The notes under the pieces were generated by a model. The model did not search any database. It was not told the DNA's origin and saw only the letters and a list, made by a program, of their open reading frames with translations. The position numbers and the translations under genes were made by a program. From an uncultured Candidatus Melainabacteria bacterium (GTDB lineage Bacteria; Cyanobacteriota; Vampirovibrionia; Gastranaerophilales; Gastranaerophilaceae), in the NCBI GenBank assembly GCA_934747325.1, contig CAKVGW010000016.1:1-32085 (forward strand): a stretch of 32,085 nucleotides of DNA. Reading direction: 5' to 3'. Positions 21,681 through 30,164 of this stretch are shown piece by piece (position 1 is the first letter of the stretch; every line of letters starts with the position of its first letter).

Positions 21681-23315
21681 TTACGCAGACATTTTTTGTT
21701 CTGCAAGTTTAGCTTGTTCGGCTTTTCTCTTTTTATCAAGAGTATTTGTAATATAAATATTCAAGTTTGGAATACCAAGACCAAGAACAAGGCTGGCTGT
21801 CAAATAGCCTGCAACCTGAGCAATGTTTAATGTTCTTAAACGTTTTTTGGTTGTTTTCTTAAGAGCTTCAGGTAATTTATCTAAATCTTTAACCATTTCG
21901 TTGAAACTCTTATTAAGAACCTTGCTGTTTTCGGTTTTAGTTGTAGAAATGCCGTTATTTGCAAGTGTTTCTACAAGAACTTCATCTCTGGTTTTTAAGC
22001 TGCCGTTGAAACTACGCTTGAATTTACCTGCATTTTTAGAATTTGCTCTATAATTTATTGTAGATTTATCCAAACCGTCAGCAACAAGTTTGTTAACGAT
22101 ATCGCCTAGAATCAACCAGCTTACGTAACCTAAAGTATCTTTTGTTAAACTTTCTCTAAGTTCGTCTTTGTCACGTGTAGAGAAAATTCTTGAGATAATG
22201 GTTAAACCATATAAACCTTTTAATTGGTTAATAGTTGGCATTTTACCGTTGAATGACATTTTTTCCATGAATTTTCCGGGTGATTTTAAGAATTTAATCG
22301 GTGACATATTTAATGTACTTAATATCATTGAGAAGAATGCCGCAGAACTTACTGCCTTTATAGCTTTAAATCCCGCACTGTTATCTTTTGAACGACCTTC
22401 AACACCGACAAAACCATCAGAACCTGTTTTTAATTTTGTTAAATACATGTTAATAGGCTGAACAGAAAGTCCGATTGCTGTTGCAATTCCAAAACCGATT
22501 GCGGAACGAGTTTTCATAAATTTTGAAAGTTCTTTGATGAATTTGTTGTCTTTTACAGCATTTCCTGATTTTATTTGTTCGGCAAAAGCATTTTTAACTT
22601 TATCTTTGTTGAAAGAATCTGAAACTATATAAATATCATTTAATAAAGATTTTAAATTAGTTTTACTTACAGATTTTTTATCTAAAGATTCAAGAATATA
22701 TTCTGATTGAGCGCCTGTACTTTCAGTAATTTTGTTCATTAAAACTTCTCTAGATTTAGAAGTTTTCTCTTTTGTCCAAGTATTAAAATCAACTTTATTA
22801 TTTAATGATTCATCTAAGTATTTTGCAACTTCATCAATTTTTTCTTTAGAAATTCTTGTATAGCCATCCTTGTCCGCAGTTTTTGAATCAGGATTGTATG
22901 CTTTTACATTTTCTAATGTTGCTTTGATGTAATCTAATTGTGATTTATTTTCTTTGATTTGTTGAGATTTGTTTTCAGCTAAAATGTTTAATGTTTCAGG
23001 AGCTGTAAATATTTTATTTACATTTAATCCGAATTTTTTATTCAAACTTTGCGCAACTAACCAACCGGCACCGGCACCAAATAAACCGATACAAGAATCG
23101 TTTACGGTACCCATGATTTCACGTCTAAGAGTTTCTAAACCTGCTGCCGGTCCACGTTGAACAAAGTCAATAGTAGTTCTTGGTGCAACCATTGAACATA
23201 GGTCAACACCATTTGCGCCAACTGCTTGGTTTGTAGCTAAATATCTCAAACCTGTATCAACTGGACCTTTGAATTGAGGATTGTAATTTTGTTGCTGATT
23301 AAATTGTACTTTCAT
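21681..23315 (-). CDS. Lineage-specific membrane protein of unknown function (paralogue 1, NPQFKG)
   Basis: 544 residues, not a family I recognise. The N-terminus is MKVQ plus a Gln/Asn-rich stretch ending in NPQFKG (12-17). VAPRTTIDFVQRGPAAGLETLRRE (~43-66) aligns with the same region of the upstream gene product. A polar, Lys-rich helical stretch (~110-255) separates the first hydrophobic segment (~70-90) from a cluster of others: ~265-290 (AIGFGIATAIGLSVQ), ~318-335, a short one near 370, ~395-415 and ~500-525 (AGYLTASLVLGLGIP). It ends in a charged tail. The start lies two bases after the paralogue's stop with AAGG as ribosome site, so the two form an operon. Likely a multi-span membrane protein; its role is unknown. 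Confidence 0.8.
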   Translation of the reverse strand: MKVQFNQQQNYNPQFKGPVDTGLRYLATNQAVGANGVDLCSMVAPRTTIDFVQRGPAAGLETLRREIMGTVNDSCIGLFGAGAGWLVAQSLNKKFGLNVNKIFTAPETLNILAENKSQQIKENKSQLDYIKATLENVKAYNPDSKTADKDGYTRISKEKIDEVAKYLDESLNNKVDFNTWTKEKTSKSREVLMNKITESTGAQSEYILESLDKKSVSKTNLKSLLNDIYIVSDSFNKDKVKNAFAEQIKSGNAVKDNKFIKELSKFMKTRSAIGFGIATAIGLSVQPINMYLTKLKTGSDGFVGVEGRSKDNSAGFKAIKAVSSAAFFSMILSTLNMSPIKFLKSPGKFMEKMSFNGKMPTINQLKGLYGLTIISRIFSTRDKDELRESLTKDTLGYVSWLILGDIVNKLVADGLDKSTINYRANSKNAGKFKRSFNGSLKTRDEVLVETLANNGISTTKTENSKVLNKSFNEMVKDLDKLPEALKKTTKKRLRTLNIAQVAGYLTASLVLGLGIPNLNIYITNTLDKKRKAEQAKLAEQKMSA

Positions 23316-23317
23316 AT

Positions 23318-24997
23318 TTACCTTGCTAGTTTGGTATCAGCCCTAAAACCTGCTGTAAGTTTGTTATACTTAACGTTTAGAGGCGTTACCGGTTCTTTTT
23401 GGGTTTTATCGGTTTGTGTAGTTTGTGATTTTTCTTGAGCAAGCTTCAATGCTTCAGCATGCTTTTTCTTAGTTTTATGTCTGGTATAAAGTGGAACGAT
23501 AATCCCTAACAATGCTAATGATACACCAAGGTTGGCAACTTGGCAAGCAGAACGCAAATCACGTGCGTGCTTTAATTCTTTTTCTATGGTCTTAAGTTGT
23601 GCATCTGTTGGTTTTGCACCATTTAATGCTTGTTGGGTTTTGCTTACAACTTCTTCTGAAGATTTAATGTTTACATCTTTAACCCAGTGCCAAGCTTTTT
23701 TAAATACATTCTCATCACCATTCAGAGGTTTTGTGTCATTAAGTAATGATACACCTGTAGATTTTTGAATAATTGTAGCTGCTCCTTTTGCTGCATAATC
23801 ACCCAAGAAGTATAAGCCTGAGAATGTTGCAATATCTCTTACAGTAGCCTCTGCAAGTTCATTTTTGTCGTCTGCAGCTGCCATACGAGATGCAAATGTT
23901 GTGGTTGAAATTACTCTTGCCTGATCCATTGTCGGGAACATACCCTTAAATTCAAGCATATTCATAGTTGGACGTTTCATCATGGAAAGAAGTGAAACTC
24001 CAACCATTGAAGAAATTGATATTAATTTTTGTTTTAACAAACCTTCTTTTGCTTTTGCTGTTTCTTCGACATTATCTTTTTCTTTGCCAAAATCATCATA
24101 AATTGGCGCACCTTTTACGCCGGAAATCTTGCCTGTAATCCAACGGTTAATGTATTGCATTGAAGCAGCTAACGGAAGAATTACTGCTAAGCCTGCTAAA
24201 CTCTTAGTTTTAACTAGTTTTTTACTCTTTTTAGCAAATTCTTCAATACCAATTCCTGATTTTTGGAATTCTTTAAAGTATTTAACCGAATCTTCCAACA
24301 TAGAATTTACTGATGATGCGTTTACTATTTTTTCGTTGTCAGCAATTTTAATATTGTCTGCTACGTGAATTTTTTCAACAATTTTATTTGAAAGCTTTTT
24401 AATTTCTTTACGAACTGCTCTATCACTATTTGTAGAACGTGACAAATCAGCTAATTCTTTAGAATATTTTTCAATTTCTTCTGCACTTAAGGCATCTTTG
24501 AATATAATTTTATTTTTGCCTTCAAAACCTTCAAGATTACCTAAAATATTTTTCAAGGATTCTTGAACTTTATCTGAAGATTGAGCATTTTTATAATAAT
24601 CAGATGCTTTATCAATCAAAGAACTATCAGCCCAACATCTCGACATATTTACGCCATTTGGCATAATTGCAGGGTTGATACATTTAGCAATTCCTAAAGT
24701 TACAAGGCTCGGAATTAAACAGTTTACAACAAGTCCGGAAGATTCTCTTCTAAAAGCTTCAAAACCTGCAAACCAGTTTGTCATAGATTCAACAACGGTT
24801 CTTGGAAGAATTGCAGACAACATATCAATAACAGTAACGTTTACCATAGGCATTCTCTCACATGCCTGAATTCCGGCCAAAGCAATAGCTCCAACACCTT
24901 TGAAGTTTGGATTTTGTTTGCTCTGTTCTTTTTGACGAACGTTATTGCTATTTATTTTGCTAGTATTGTCTACACCGATTTTGTTTATCATACACAT
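23318..24997 (-). CDS. Lineage-specific membrane protein of unknown function (paralogue 2, NPNFKG)
   Basis: 559 residues, first gene of a two-gene unit. NPNFKG is at 29-34 after a polar leader. LSAILPRTVVESMTNWFAGF and FRRES (to ~86) match paralogue 1 position by position (PRT[TV][IV][DE], AG[LF]E, RRE). Later blocks also correspond: LVKTKSLAGLAVILPLAASM with its YINRWITGK, MFPTMDQARVI with FASRMAAADDKNELAEATVRDI, and the final LRSACQVANLGVSLALLGIIVPL. The Lys/Glu-rich helical region (~110-260) is poorly conserved. No catalytic motif is seen. A second ATG six bases in is an alternative start; GAAGAAG is the only ribosome-site candidate. Tandem duplication is clear; the function is not. Confidence 0.8.
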   Translation of the reverse strand: MCMINKIGVDNTSKINSNNVRQKEQSKQNPNFKGVGAIALAGIQACERMPMVNVTVIDMLSAILPRTVVESMTNWFAGFEAFRRESSGLVVNCLIPSLVTLGIAKCINPAIMPNGVNMSRCWADSSLIDKASDYYKNAQSSDKVQESLKNILGNLEGFEGKNKIIFKDALSAEEIEKYSKELADLSRSTNSDRAVRKEIKKLSNKIVEKIHVADNIKIADNEKIVNASSVNSMLEDSVKYFKEFQKSGIGIEEFAKKSKKLVKTKSLAGLAVILPLAASMQYINRWITGKISGVKGAPIYDDFGKEKDNVEETAKAKEGLLKQKLISISSMVGVSLLSMMKRPTMNMLEFKGMFPTMDQARVISTTTFASRMAAADDKNELAEATVRDIATFSGLYFLGDYAAKGAATIIQKSTGVSLLNDTKPLNGDENVFKKAWHWVKDVNIKSSEEVVSKTQQALNGAKPTDAQLKTIEKELKHARDLRSACQVANLGVSLALLGIIVPLYTRHKTKKKHAEALKLAQEKSQTTQTDKTQKEPVTPLNVKYNKLTAGFRADTKLAR

Positions 24998-25039
24998 TTA
25001 CTTCTTCACAAAGGGATATTAAATCCGTGATATAAATTG

Positions 25040-25068
25040 ATTATATCAACTTACATATATATTGAAAA
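25040..25068 (-). promoter_or_regulatory. Promoter of the paralogous membrane protein operon
   Basis: On the minus strand TTTTCA (25068-25063), a 17-base spacer and TATAAT (25045-25040) lie about 43 bases upstream of the ATG at 24997. The rest of the gap up to rnpB (25069-25317) is AT-rich and I see nothing else in it. Confidence 0.5.
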
Positions 25069-25317
25069 GCGCCTAAAAATAAAAATTGCCATGTTTTTTG
25101 CTTTTGTAAAGGAAATGTTAAGACGAATTCTTGCGTATTTTTTTTAGGTAAAGAAAGTTTTTGAAAAAGTCCTAAAATTTTGAATATTATTAAAACTGAT
25201 GTTCATAGTTTTAGAATAAAATAAGCAAAATTCTATATAAAATTTATGTAAAGATTTGTAACAATTTATAAAAGTAGGAATATTTGGCATTTTTCATATA
25301 TCTATATATAAAAAAAG

Positions 25318-25665
25318 AAGAACAAAGTTGCTCATAAGCCGTGTTCTGTTTTTAGGCAATTATCTATCTGGTATTGGAATTACTTCCAATCTCGAGCGAT
25401 TTCTCTAGGCTTGGCGGACACCTTAAAACGCCTAATTCAATCTTGCATCCGACTGGGGTTTAGCTAGCCGATACCTTCCGATATCGCTGGTGAAGCTCTT
25501 AACTCACCGTTGCACCATCGCCTGTGATTAAAAATCCATCGGCAGTATATTTCCTGTGCCACTTTCCACCGGCTCACGCCGTCCGGAGTTTCTCCGGCAG
25601 TCTGTCCTTAGATGCACGGACTTTCCTCACTTTAAAAAGCGCAATTGCCCGACAGCTTTGTTCTT
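25318..25665 (-). ncRNA. rnpB: RNase P RNA
   Basis: About 348 bases on the minus strand. The diagnostic core is present: GAGGAAAGTCCG (CR I) close to the 5' end, and ACAGAACACGGCTTA near the 3' end (CR V region). In between are the P-stem segments, such as a CCGGAG/CTCCGG pair, GGTGAGTTAAGAGC and AAACCCCAGTCGGATGCAAG. The two ends, AAGAACAAAG and CTTTGTTCTT, pair perfectly over ten bases as helix P1, which fixes both boundaries. On the minus strand the 3' end is followed by CTTTTTTT, which can terminate transcription. The RNA is the catalytic part of RNase P, which cuts the 5' leader from pre-tRNA. The layout looks like bacterial type A. Confidence 0.97.
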
Positions 25666-25672
25666 CAAAAAA

Positions 25673-25678
25673 ATTATA
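25673..25678 (-). promoter_or_regulatory. -10 element of rnpB
   Basis: TATAAT on the minus strand (25678-25673) lies seven bases upstream of the mature 5' end at 25665. The -35 position falls inside the inverted repeat arm at 25691-25706. Confidence 0.65.
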
Positions 25679-25690
25679 ACATAAATTGAG

Positions 25691-25740
25691 CTGAAACCCT
25701 AAAACCGATTTTTTTACTTTGTCTGGTTTTAGGGTTTCAG
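25691..25740. repeat. 16-bp perfect inverted repeat between rnpB and the gltD-like gene
   Basis: CTGAAACCCTAAAACC (25691-25706) and its exact complement (25725-25740) are separated by 18 bases. It overlaps the predicted -35 region of rnpB and lies ~35 bases upstream of the -10 of the divergent oxidoreductase gene. Neither side has a good T-run, so an operator or structural role fits better than a terminator. Confidence 0.7.
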
Positions 25741-25771
25741 TTTAAATATACATCTCTTTTTTGTTTTTTTT

Positions 25772-25779
25772 GTTATAAT
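25772..25779 (+). promoter_or_regulatory. -10 element of the gltD-like gene
   Basis: TATAAT (25774-25779) with an upstream TGT gives an extended -10. There is no good -35. The ATG at 25827 has AAAAGGAGAG as ribosome site. Confidence 0.5.
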
Positions 25780-25826
25780 TTAACTATCGTATTATGATTG
25801 AATTATGCGAAAAGGAGAGTTTTAAT

Positions 25827-27197
25827 ATGGATAGACAAAGACCGCACGAACAGGATAAGATAGAACGCAGAAGTAATTTTCTTCCGGTTGAAGAAAATTT
25901 AACGGAAGAACAAGCAAAAGCCGAAGCGTCAAGATGTTTAAACTGTAAAAATCCAAGATGTGTAAAAGGATGTCCTGTAAATATCCATATTCCTGATTTT
26001 ATAAAAGCTGTTAAAGAAGATAGACTTGATGATGCAGGTGAAATCATAAGACAAACAAGTATGCTTCCTTCAGTTTGCGGAAGAGTTTGTCCTCAAGAAA
26101 GACAATGCGAAGGTAGTTGCGTTTTAGGGATTAAGGGAGATGCGGTAGCTATAGGTGCATTAGAACGATATGTTGGTGATAATACTTCAGCAAAAACTCC
26201 TGAAATTGTTTCATCTGGTAAAAAAGTTGCAATAATTGGCTCAGGTTGTGCAGGTATGACAGCAGCTTGTGATTTGAGAAAAGCAGGACATGATGTAACA
26301 ATCTTTGAAGCATTGCACAAATTCGGCGGTGTTTTAAGATATGGTATTCCGCCATTTAGACTTCCTAGAACAGTTCTTGACAGAGAAATCGAATCTCTTA
26401 AAAATATGGGAGTTAAATTTGTAAAAGATGTAGTTGTAGGTAAATCAATCACTCTAAAACAACTTCAAGAAGACGGATTTGATGCAATATTTATTTGTTC
26501 CGGTGCTGGCTTACCTAAGATGATGCATATCAAAGGCGAAAACTTGAATGGTGTATTTTCTGCAAACGAATTCTTAACTCGTGTAAATTTAATGCACGCA
26601 AACGAAGAAAATTCTGCTACTCCGCTTAGAGTTGGCAAATCAGTTGCCGTAATCGGCGGTGGAAACGTTGCAATGGATGCAGCAAGAACAGCTGTCAGAG
26701 TCGGTTTTGAAAAAGTTTATATTGTATATAGAAGAACTGAAACAGAACTTCCTGCGCGTTTGGAAGAAATCAGACACGCAAAAGAAGAAGGCGTTATATT
26801 CCAATTCTTGCATGCACCATCTGAAATTCTTGAAAAAGATGGTTATGTGGCAGGCATGAGATTTGAAATTATGGAGCTTGGTGAACCTGATGAATCAGGT
26901 AGACGAAAACCTGTTGGTACAGGCAGATTTACAGACTTAGATGTCGATACAGTTATTGTAGCTCTTGGAACCGGGCCAAATCCTATCATTCAAAAATCTG
27001 CTCACTTGGATGGTTTAGACTTTGCGCTTGATAAAAGAGGTTATTTTACCGTTGATGCTGAAACGAGGGAAACTTCGATTCCTGCAATCTTTGCAGGTGG
27101 AGATGTTGCGCCTGTTGGAGAATCTAATGCTATTAATGCAATGGGTGCAGGAAAGAAAGCCGCAAAAGCTATAAATGAATATCTTGCGAATAAATAA
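25827..27197 (+). CDS. NAD(P)H-dependent glutamate synthase small subunit-like oxidoreductase
   Basis: 456 residues from the ATG at 25827, chosen for its strong ribosome site; an in-frame ATG at 25794 lacks one. The N-terminal iron-sulfur part has cysteines C37, C40, C45, C49 (CLNCKNPRCVKGCP) and C84, C88, C94, C98 (CGRVCPQERQCEGSC). An FAD-binding motif (VAIIGSGCAGMTAACDLRKAG), an NADPH-binding motif (VAVIGGGNVAMDAARTAVRVG) and the closing AIFAGGDVAP with INAMGAGKKAAKAI follow. This is the GltD/GltA fold, which passes electrons from NADPH to a partner such as the glutamate synthase large chain. No gltB is in the window, and NfnB-type or other stand-alone relatives share this fold, so I leave the symbol empty. 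Confidence 0.9.
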   Translation: MDRQRPHEQDKIERRSNFLPVEENLTEEQAKAEASRCLNCKNPRCVKGCPVNIHIPDFIKAVKEDRLDDAGEIIRQTSMLPSVCGRVCPQERQCEGSCVLGIKGDAVAIGALERYVGDNTSAKTPEIVSSGKKVAIIGSGCAGMTAACDLRKAGHDVTIFEALHKFGGVLRYGIPPFRLPRTVLDREIESLKNMGVKFVKDVVVGKSITLKQLQEDGFDAIFICSGAGLPKMMHIKGENLNGVFSANEFLTRVNLMHANEENSATPLRVGKSVAVIGGGNVAMDAARTAVRVGFEKVYIVYRRTETELPARLEEIRHAKEEGVIFQFLHAPSEILEKDGYVAGMRFEIMELGEPDESGRRKPVGTGRFTDLDVDTVIVALGTGPNPIIQKSAHLDGLDFALDKRGYFTVDAETRETSIPAIFAGGDVAPVGESNAINAMGAGKKAAKAINEYLANK

Positions 27198-27236
27198 TTT
27201 ACAAGATAATTGTTTTATGGTATAGTTTTGATGTTA

Positions 27237-27242
27237 TATAAT
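27237..27242 (+). promoter_or_regulatory. -10 element of pilT
   Basis: TATAAT 51 bases upstream of the pilT ATG. No convincing -35 is seen. AAGAGGG is the ribosome site. Confidence 0.45.
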
Positions 27243-27293
27243 GCTGATATTGTGATTAAACATAAATAATCACGAAATTAAGAGGGCTTTTTA

Positions 27294-28364
27294 ATGCTTA
27301 TAGAAAAATATTTGGAAGTTGTAGTTAAGCAAAGAGGATCAGACTTGCATATTTCAGCCGGTCTGCCGCCTGTTGTTCGTATTGACGGTAACTTACAAAG
27401 AATGGATGTTCCAGCTTTGAAACCGGAAGAAGTTGAGTTGCTTTTATTTCCTATGTTAAATAAGGAACAAAGACGTAAACTTGAACAAGACTGGGAATTG
27501 GACTTTTCATACGGCATCCAAGGTTTAAGCCGTTTCAGGGTAAATATTTATAAAGATAGAGGAAATTATGCGGCTGCATTCCGTGTAATTGCATCAAAAG
27601 TTCCTTCATTTAAAGAATTAGGTTTGTCTGATACAGTTAGAAAAATAGCAGAAAAACCTCGTGGTTTGGTTCTTGTAACTGGTCCTACAGGTTCAGGTAA
27701 ATCAACAACCTTGGCTGCAATGATTAATTATATCAACGAAACTCGTTCTGAACACATCTTGACGATTGAAGACCCTATTGAGTTTATTCATCCGTCAAAA
27801 CGTTCTGTAATTCACCAAAGAGAATTGGGTCAAGATACCAGAAGTTTTGCTAATGCCCTTAAATCAGCACTTCGTGAAGACCCTGACATTATTCTTGTAG
27901 GTGAGATGCGTGACTTGGATACAATTCGATTAGCATTGACAGCTGCTGAAACAGGTCACTTAGTATTTGGTACTTTGCACACTTCATCAGCTTCGCAAAC
28001 AATCGACCGTATCATTGACGTATTCCCTGAAGGTCAACAACAACAGGTTCGTGTACAGCTTTCTAACTCACTTGTTGCTGTATTTTCACAAACTTTGTTG
28101 CCGCTTCTTCAACCTGATGGTACAAAACAAGGTCGTGTAATGGCACAAGAAGTTATGTTGGTAATTCCTGCGATTGCAAACTTGATTAGAGAAGCAAAAG
28201 CTGCGCAGATTTATTCTACTATGCAAACAAACTCAGGTTTTGGTATGCAAACTCTTGAAATGTCACTTCGTGACTTGTATATGAGAAAGAAAATCACTCT
28301 AGAAGATGCTCTTGCTCGTTCTAGCCGTCCGGAAGAATTCAAGAGAGGATTGCAAAATTCATAG
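27294..28364 (+). CDS. pilT: Type IV pilus retraction ATPase
   Basis: 356 residues. PilT is a hexameric ATPase on the cytoplasmic side of the type IV pilus base that drives pilus disassembly and twitching motility. The N-terminal PAS-like part includes GSDLHISAGLPPVVRIDG (15-32). The core carries Walker A GPTGSGKST (130-138), the Asp box with ITIEDPIEFIH, the Walker B LVGEMRDLDTIRLAL with Glu204, and the His box AAETGHLVFGTLHT (218-230). The C-terminal AIRNLIREAK-type motif appears as AIANLIREAKAAQI. The length matches PilT rather than PilB. No other pilus genes are in the window. Confidence 0.96.
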   Translation: MLIEKYLEVVVKQRGSDLHISAGLPPVVRIDGNLQRMDVPALKPEEVELLLFPMLNKEQRRKLEQDWELDFSYGIQGLSRFRVNIYKDRGNYAAAFRVIASKVPSFKELGLSDTVRKIAEKPRGLVLVTGPTGSGKSTTLAAMINYINETRSEHILTIEDPIEFIHPSKRSVIHQRELGQDTRSFANALKSALREDPDIILVGEMRDLDTIRLALTAAETGHLVFGTLHTSSASQTIDRIIDVFPEGQQQQVRVQLSNSLVAVFSQTLLPLLQPDGTKQGRVMAQEVMLVIPAIANLIREAKAAQIYSTMQTNSGFGMQTLEMSLRDLYMRKKITLEDALARSSRPEEFKRGLQNS

Positions 28365-28387
28365 AACGTTAAATAAAAAAATAATAT

Positions 28388-28422
28388 AAAAAAAGAAGGT
28401 TATTTAATAACCTTCTTTTTTT
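28388..28422. terminator. Bidirectional terminator between pilT and ychF
   Basis: AAAAAAAGAAGGTTAT (28388-28403) pairs with ATAACCTTCTTTTTTT (28407-28422). T-runs are present on both strands' 3' sides, and the genes converge here. Confidence 0.9.
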
Positions 28423-28442
28423 GGTTTAATTAGTTGGTTTTA

Positions 28443-29540
28443 CTACACTGCAAATCTAAAGTGAACAATATCACCGTCTTGCATTACATAATCTTTGCCT
28501 TCAAGTCTTGTAACACCTTTGTCTTTGCAAGCTGTGTATGAGCCATTGTCTACAAAATCTTGATATCCTGTAACTTCAGCTCTGATGAAGCCTTTTTCAA
28601 AGTCTGTGTGAATTACACCTGCTGCTTGAGGAGCTTTTGTTCCGCGTGTAATTGTCCAAGCGTGAACTTCTTTTTCGCCTGCCGTAATAAATGTAATCAA
28701 GTTTAAAAGTGCGTAAACGGATTTAATCATTTTATTGATACCGCTATCAGAAATTCCAAGTTCTTCCAAGTATTCTTTTGCGCCTTCTTCACCTAGCTCA
28801 ACAAGTTCTTCTTCTATTCTAGCGCAGATAATAACGGTTTCGGCACCGTGAGTTTTTGCGTATTCTTCAACACGTTTTGTATAATCGTTACCATCTTTTA
28901 AATCAAATTCAGAAACGTTTGCGCAGTAGATAACAGGCTTAACTGACATTAAATTAAGTGGTTTTATTACGTTAATTTCTTCTTCAGTGAAGTGGTCTTT
29001 AAGATTAATAAATTTACCATCTTGTAATAATTCGTTAAGTTTTTTAAGTGCGCCATCTTCTAATACAGCTTCTTTGTCGCCACCTTTTGCTTGTTTAGAA
29101 ATTCTTTGTAAACGTCTTTCTACTGAAGCTAAGTCGGCTAGAGCAAGTTCTGTGTTGATGGTTTCAATGTCAGAAATCGGGTCAACCTTGCCTTCAACGT
29201 GAATGGTGTTTTCGTCATCAAAGCATCTTACAACTTGGATGATTGCATCAACTTCTCTGATGTTGTGCAAGAATTGGTTTCCTAAACCTTCACCTTTGCT
29301 CGCGCCTTTAACAAGTCCTGCAATATCAACGAATTCAATAACTGTTGGAATAATTTCTTTTGCTTTGCATAAATCTGATAAAATTTGTAATCTTTCATCC
29401 GGCACAACAACAACACCAACGTTTGGCTCAATTGTGCAGAATGGATAATTTGCGCTCTGTGCGTTTTTTGTGGCAGTAAGCGCGTTAAACAATGTTGATT
29501 TACCAACATTTGGAAGTCCTACAATTCCGGCTCTTAACAT
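28443..29540 (-). CDS. ychF: Ribosome-binding ATPase YchF/OLA1
   Basis: 365 residues. It is an Obg-family P-loop protein that prefers ATP and is linked to ribosome binding and oxidative stress responses. G1 motif GLPNVGKST is at 8-16, the switch region includes YPFCTIEPNVG, G3 is FVDIAGLVKGASKGEG, and the NxxE motif that replaces NKxD appears as YCANVSE. A coiled-coil domain (~120-200) and a C-terminal TGS domain (HTDFEKGFIRAEV, ending in DGDIVHFRFAV) complete it. Length is standard (363-365). On the minus strand AAAGGA lies upstream of the ATG. Confidence 0.97.
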   Translation of the reverse strand: MLRAGIVGLPNVGKSTLFNALTATKNAQSANYPFCTIEPNVGVVVVPDERLQILSDLCKAKEIIPTVIEFVDIAGLVKGASKGEGLGNQFLHNIREVDAIIQVVRCFDDENTIHVEGKVDPISDIETINTELALADLASVERRLQRISKQAKGGDKEAVLEDGALKKLNELLQDGKFINLKDHFTEEEINVIKPLNLMSVKPVIYCANVSEFDLKDGNDYTKRVEEYAKTHGAETVIICARIEEELVELGEEGAKEYLEELGISDSGINKMIKSVYALLNLITFITAGEKEVHAWTITRGTKAPQAAGVIHTDFEKGFIRAEVTGYQDFVDNGSYTACKDKGVTRLEGKDYVMQDGDIVHFRFAV

Positions 29541-29678
29541 TTCATAATCCTTTCAATTTAGTGTTTGTAAATATTTTATCATAAATAAGTCAAGGTTGTA
29601 GTTATTTTATTAACAGTCAATATATTAATTGAGAAGAAAAAGTAAGAGAACTATTTTGAAATAAAAAGTTTTTTTAAT

Positions 29679-29955
29679 GTTCTTTTCTTTCTCTTTTGTT
29701 GCGAATAAAAAGAGAAAGAAAAGAACGAAAAGAAAGAGAAAACACGCTACCGCTCCCTACGCTCTTACGAGCGTGGTTCAAATGGATGTAGCAAGCAGAG
29801 CTTGCACTCTTACGCTCACTATCGGTGCTACGCACGTAAGTATTTTGTCGGCAAGCATAAGTAAAATACAAAATTTTATTTTCTCTATAAAAGCTTGCCC
29901 AAAGTCACATTCCAAGTTCGCACGCACGTTCGCGGCGCGAATGTTATTCATTTGA
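29679..29955 (+). repeat. Repeat family R1, copy c
   Basis: The copy opens with a perfect 19-bp hairpin (29679-29697 with 29708-29726). It continues with stem 1 ACGCTC/GAGCGT, loop TTAC (29759-29774), AATGGATG, stem 2 GCAAGC/GCTTGC (29791-29805), CACTCTTACGCTCACTATCG, and after an extra ~70 bases the distal module GCACGTTCGCGGCGCGAATG near 29924-29943. It aligns with copy b. The surrounding gap (29541-30509) also holds R3 copy 2 and R2 copy B; I see no gene in it. Confidence 0.75.
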
Positions 29956-29982
29956 TAAAATTATCATTGACAGTAGTGCGTA

Positions 29983-30045
29983 ATGACCGGGCATTATACT
30001 TTCAAGCGTGCAGTCATTGCGAAGGCGATTAGCCTGAAGCAATCC
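29983..30045 (-). repeat. Repeat family R3, copy 2
   Basis: Bases 30013-30045 are the exact inverted copy, over 33 bases, of 9402-9434. The neighbouring atgaccggg (29984-29992) resembles the complement of the ccggtcatt that follows copy 1, so the repeat is longer than its identical core. Confidence 0.75.
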
Positions 30046-30075
30046 AGCTTTTTATTAGCGTAAATTCATAAGAAT

Positions 30076-30164
30076 CGCCTTACGGCTTGAACCCTCACCC
30101 GAATTTCTAAGTTTTGAGTTAAAAAACTCTCAACTTGAAATTCTACCCTCTCCCACGGAGAGGG
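30076..30164 (-). repeat. Repeat family R2, copy B
   Basis: The copy is inverted relative to copy A. On the minus strand it gives ccctctccgtgggagaggg, then tcaagttgag, aaacttaga, and cgggtgagggttcaagccg, in the same order as copy A. Bases 30217-30234 beyond it contain a TTGGGCA/TGCCCAA hairpin. Confidence 0.7.

Noticed and set aside
25691..25740. Inverted repeat as a transcription terminator
   Set aside because: No gene runs into it from either side and no T-run follows the arms.
29677..29955. Open frames in the ychF-infA gap, including one very rich in Lys/Arg
   Set aside because: They coincide with hairpin repeat R1; the composition reflects the purine-rich stem, and there is no ribosome site.
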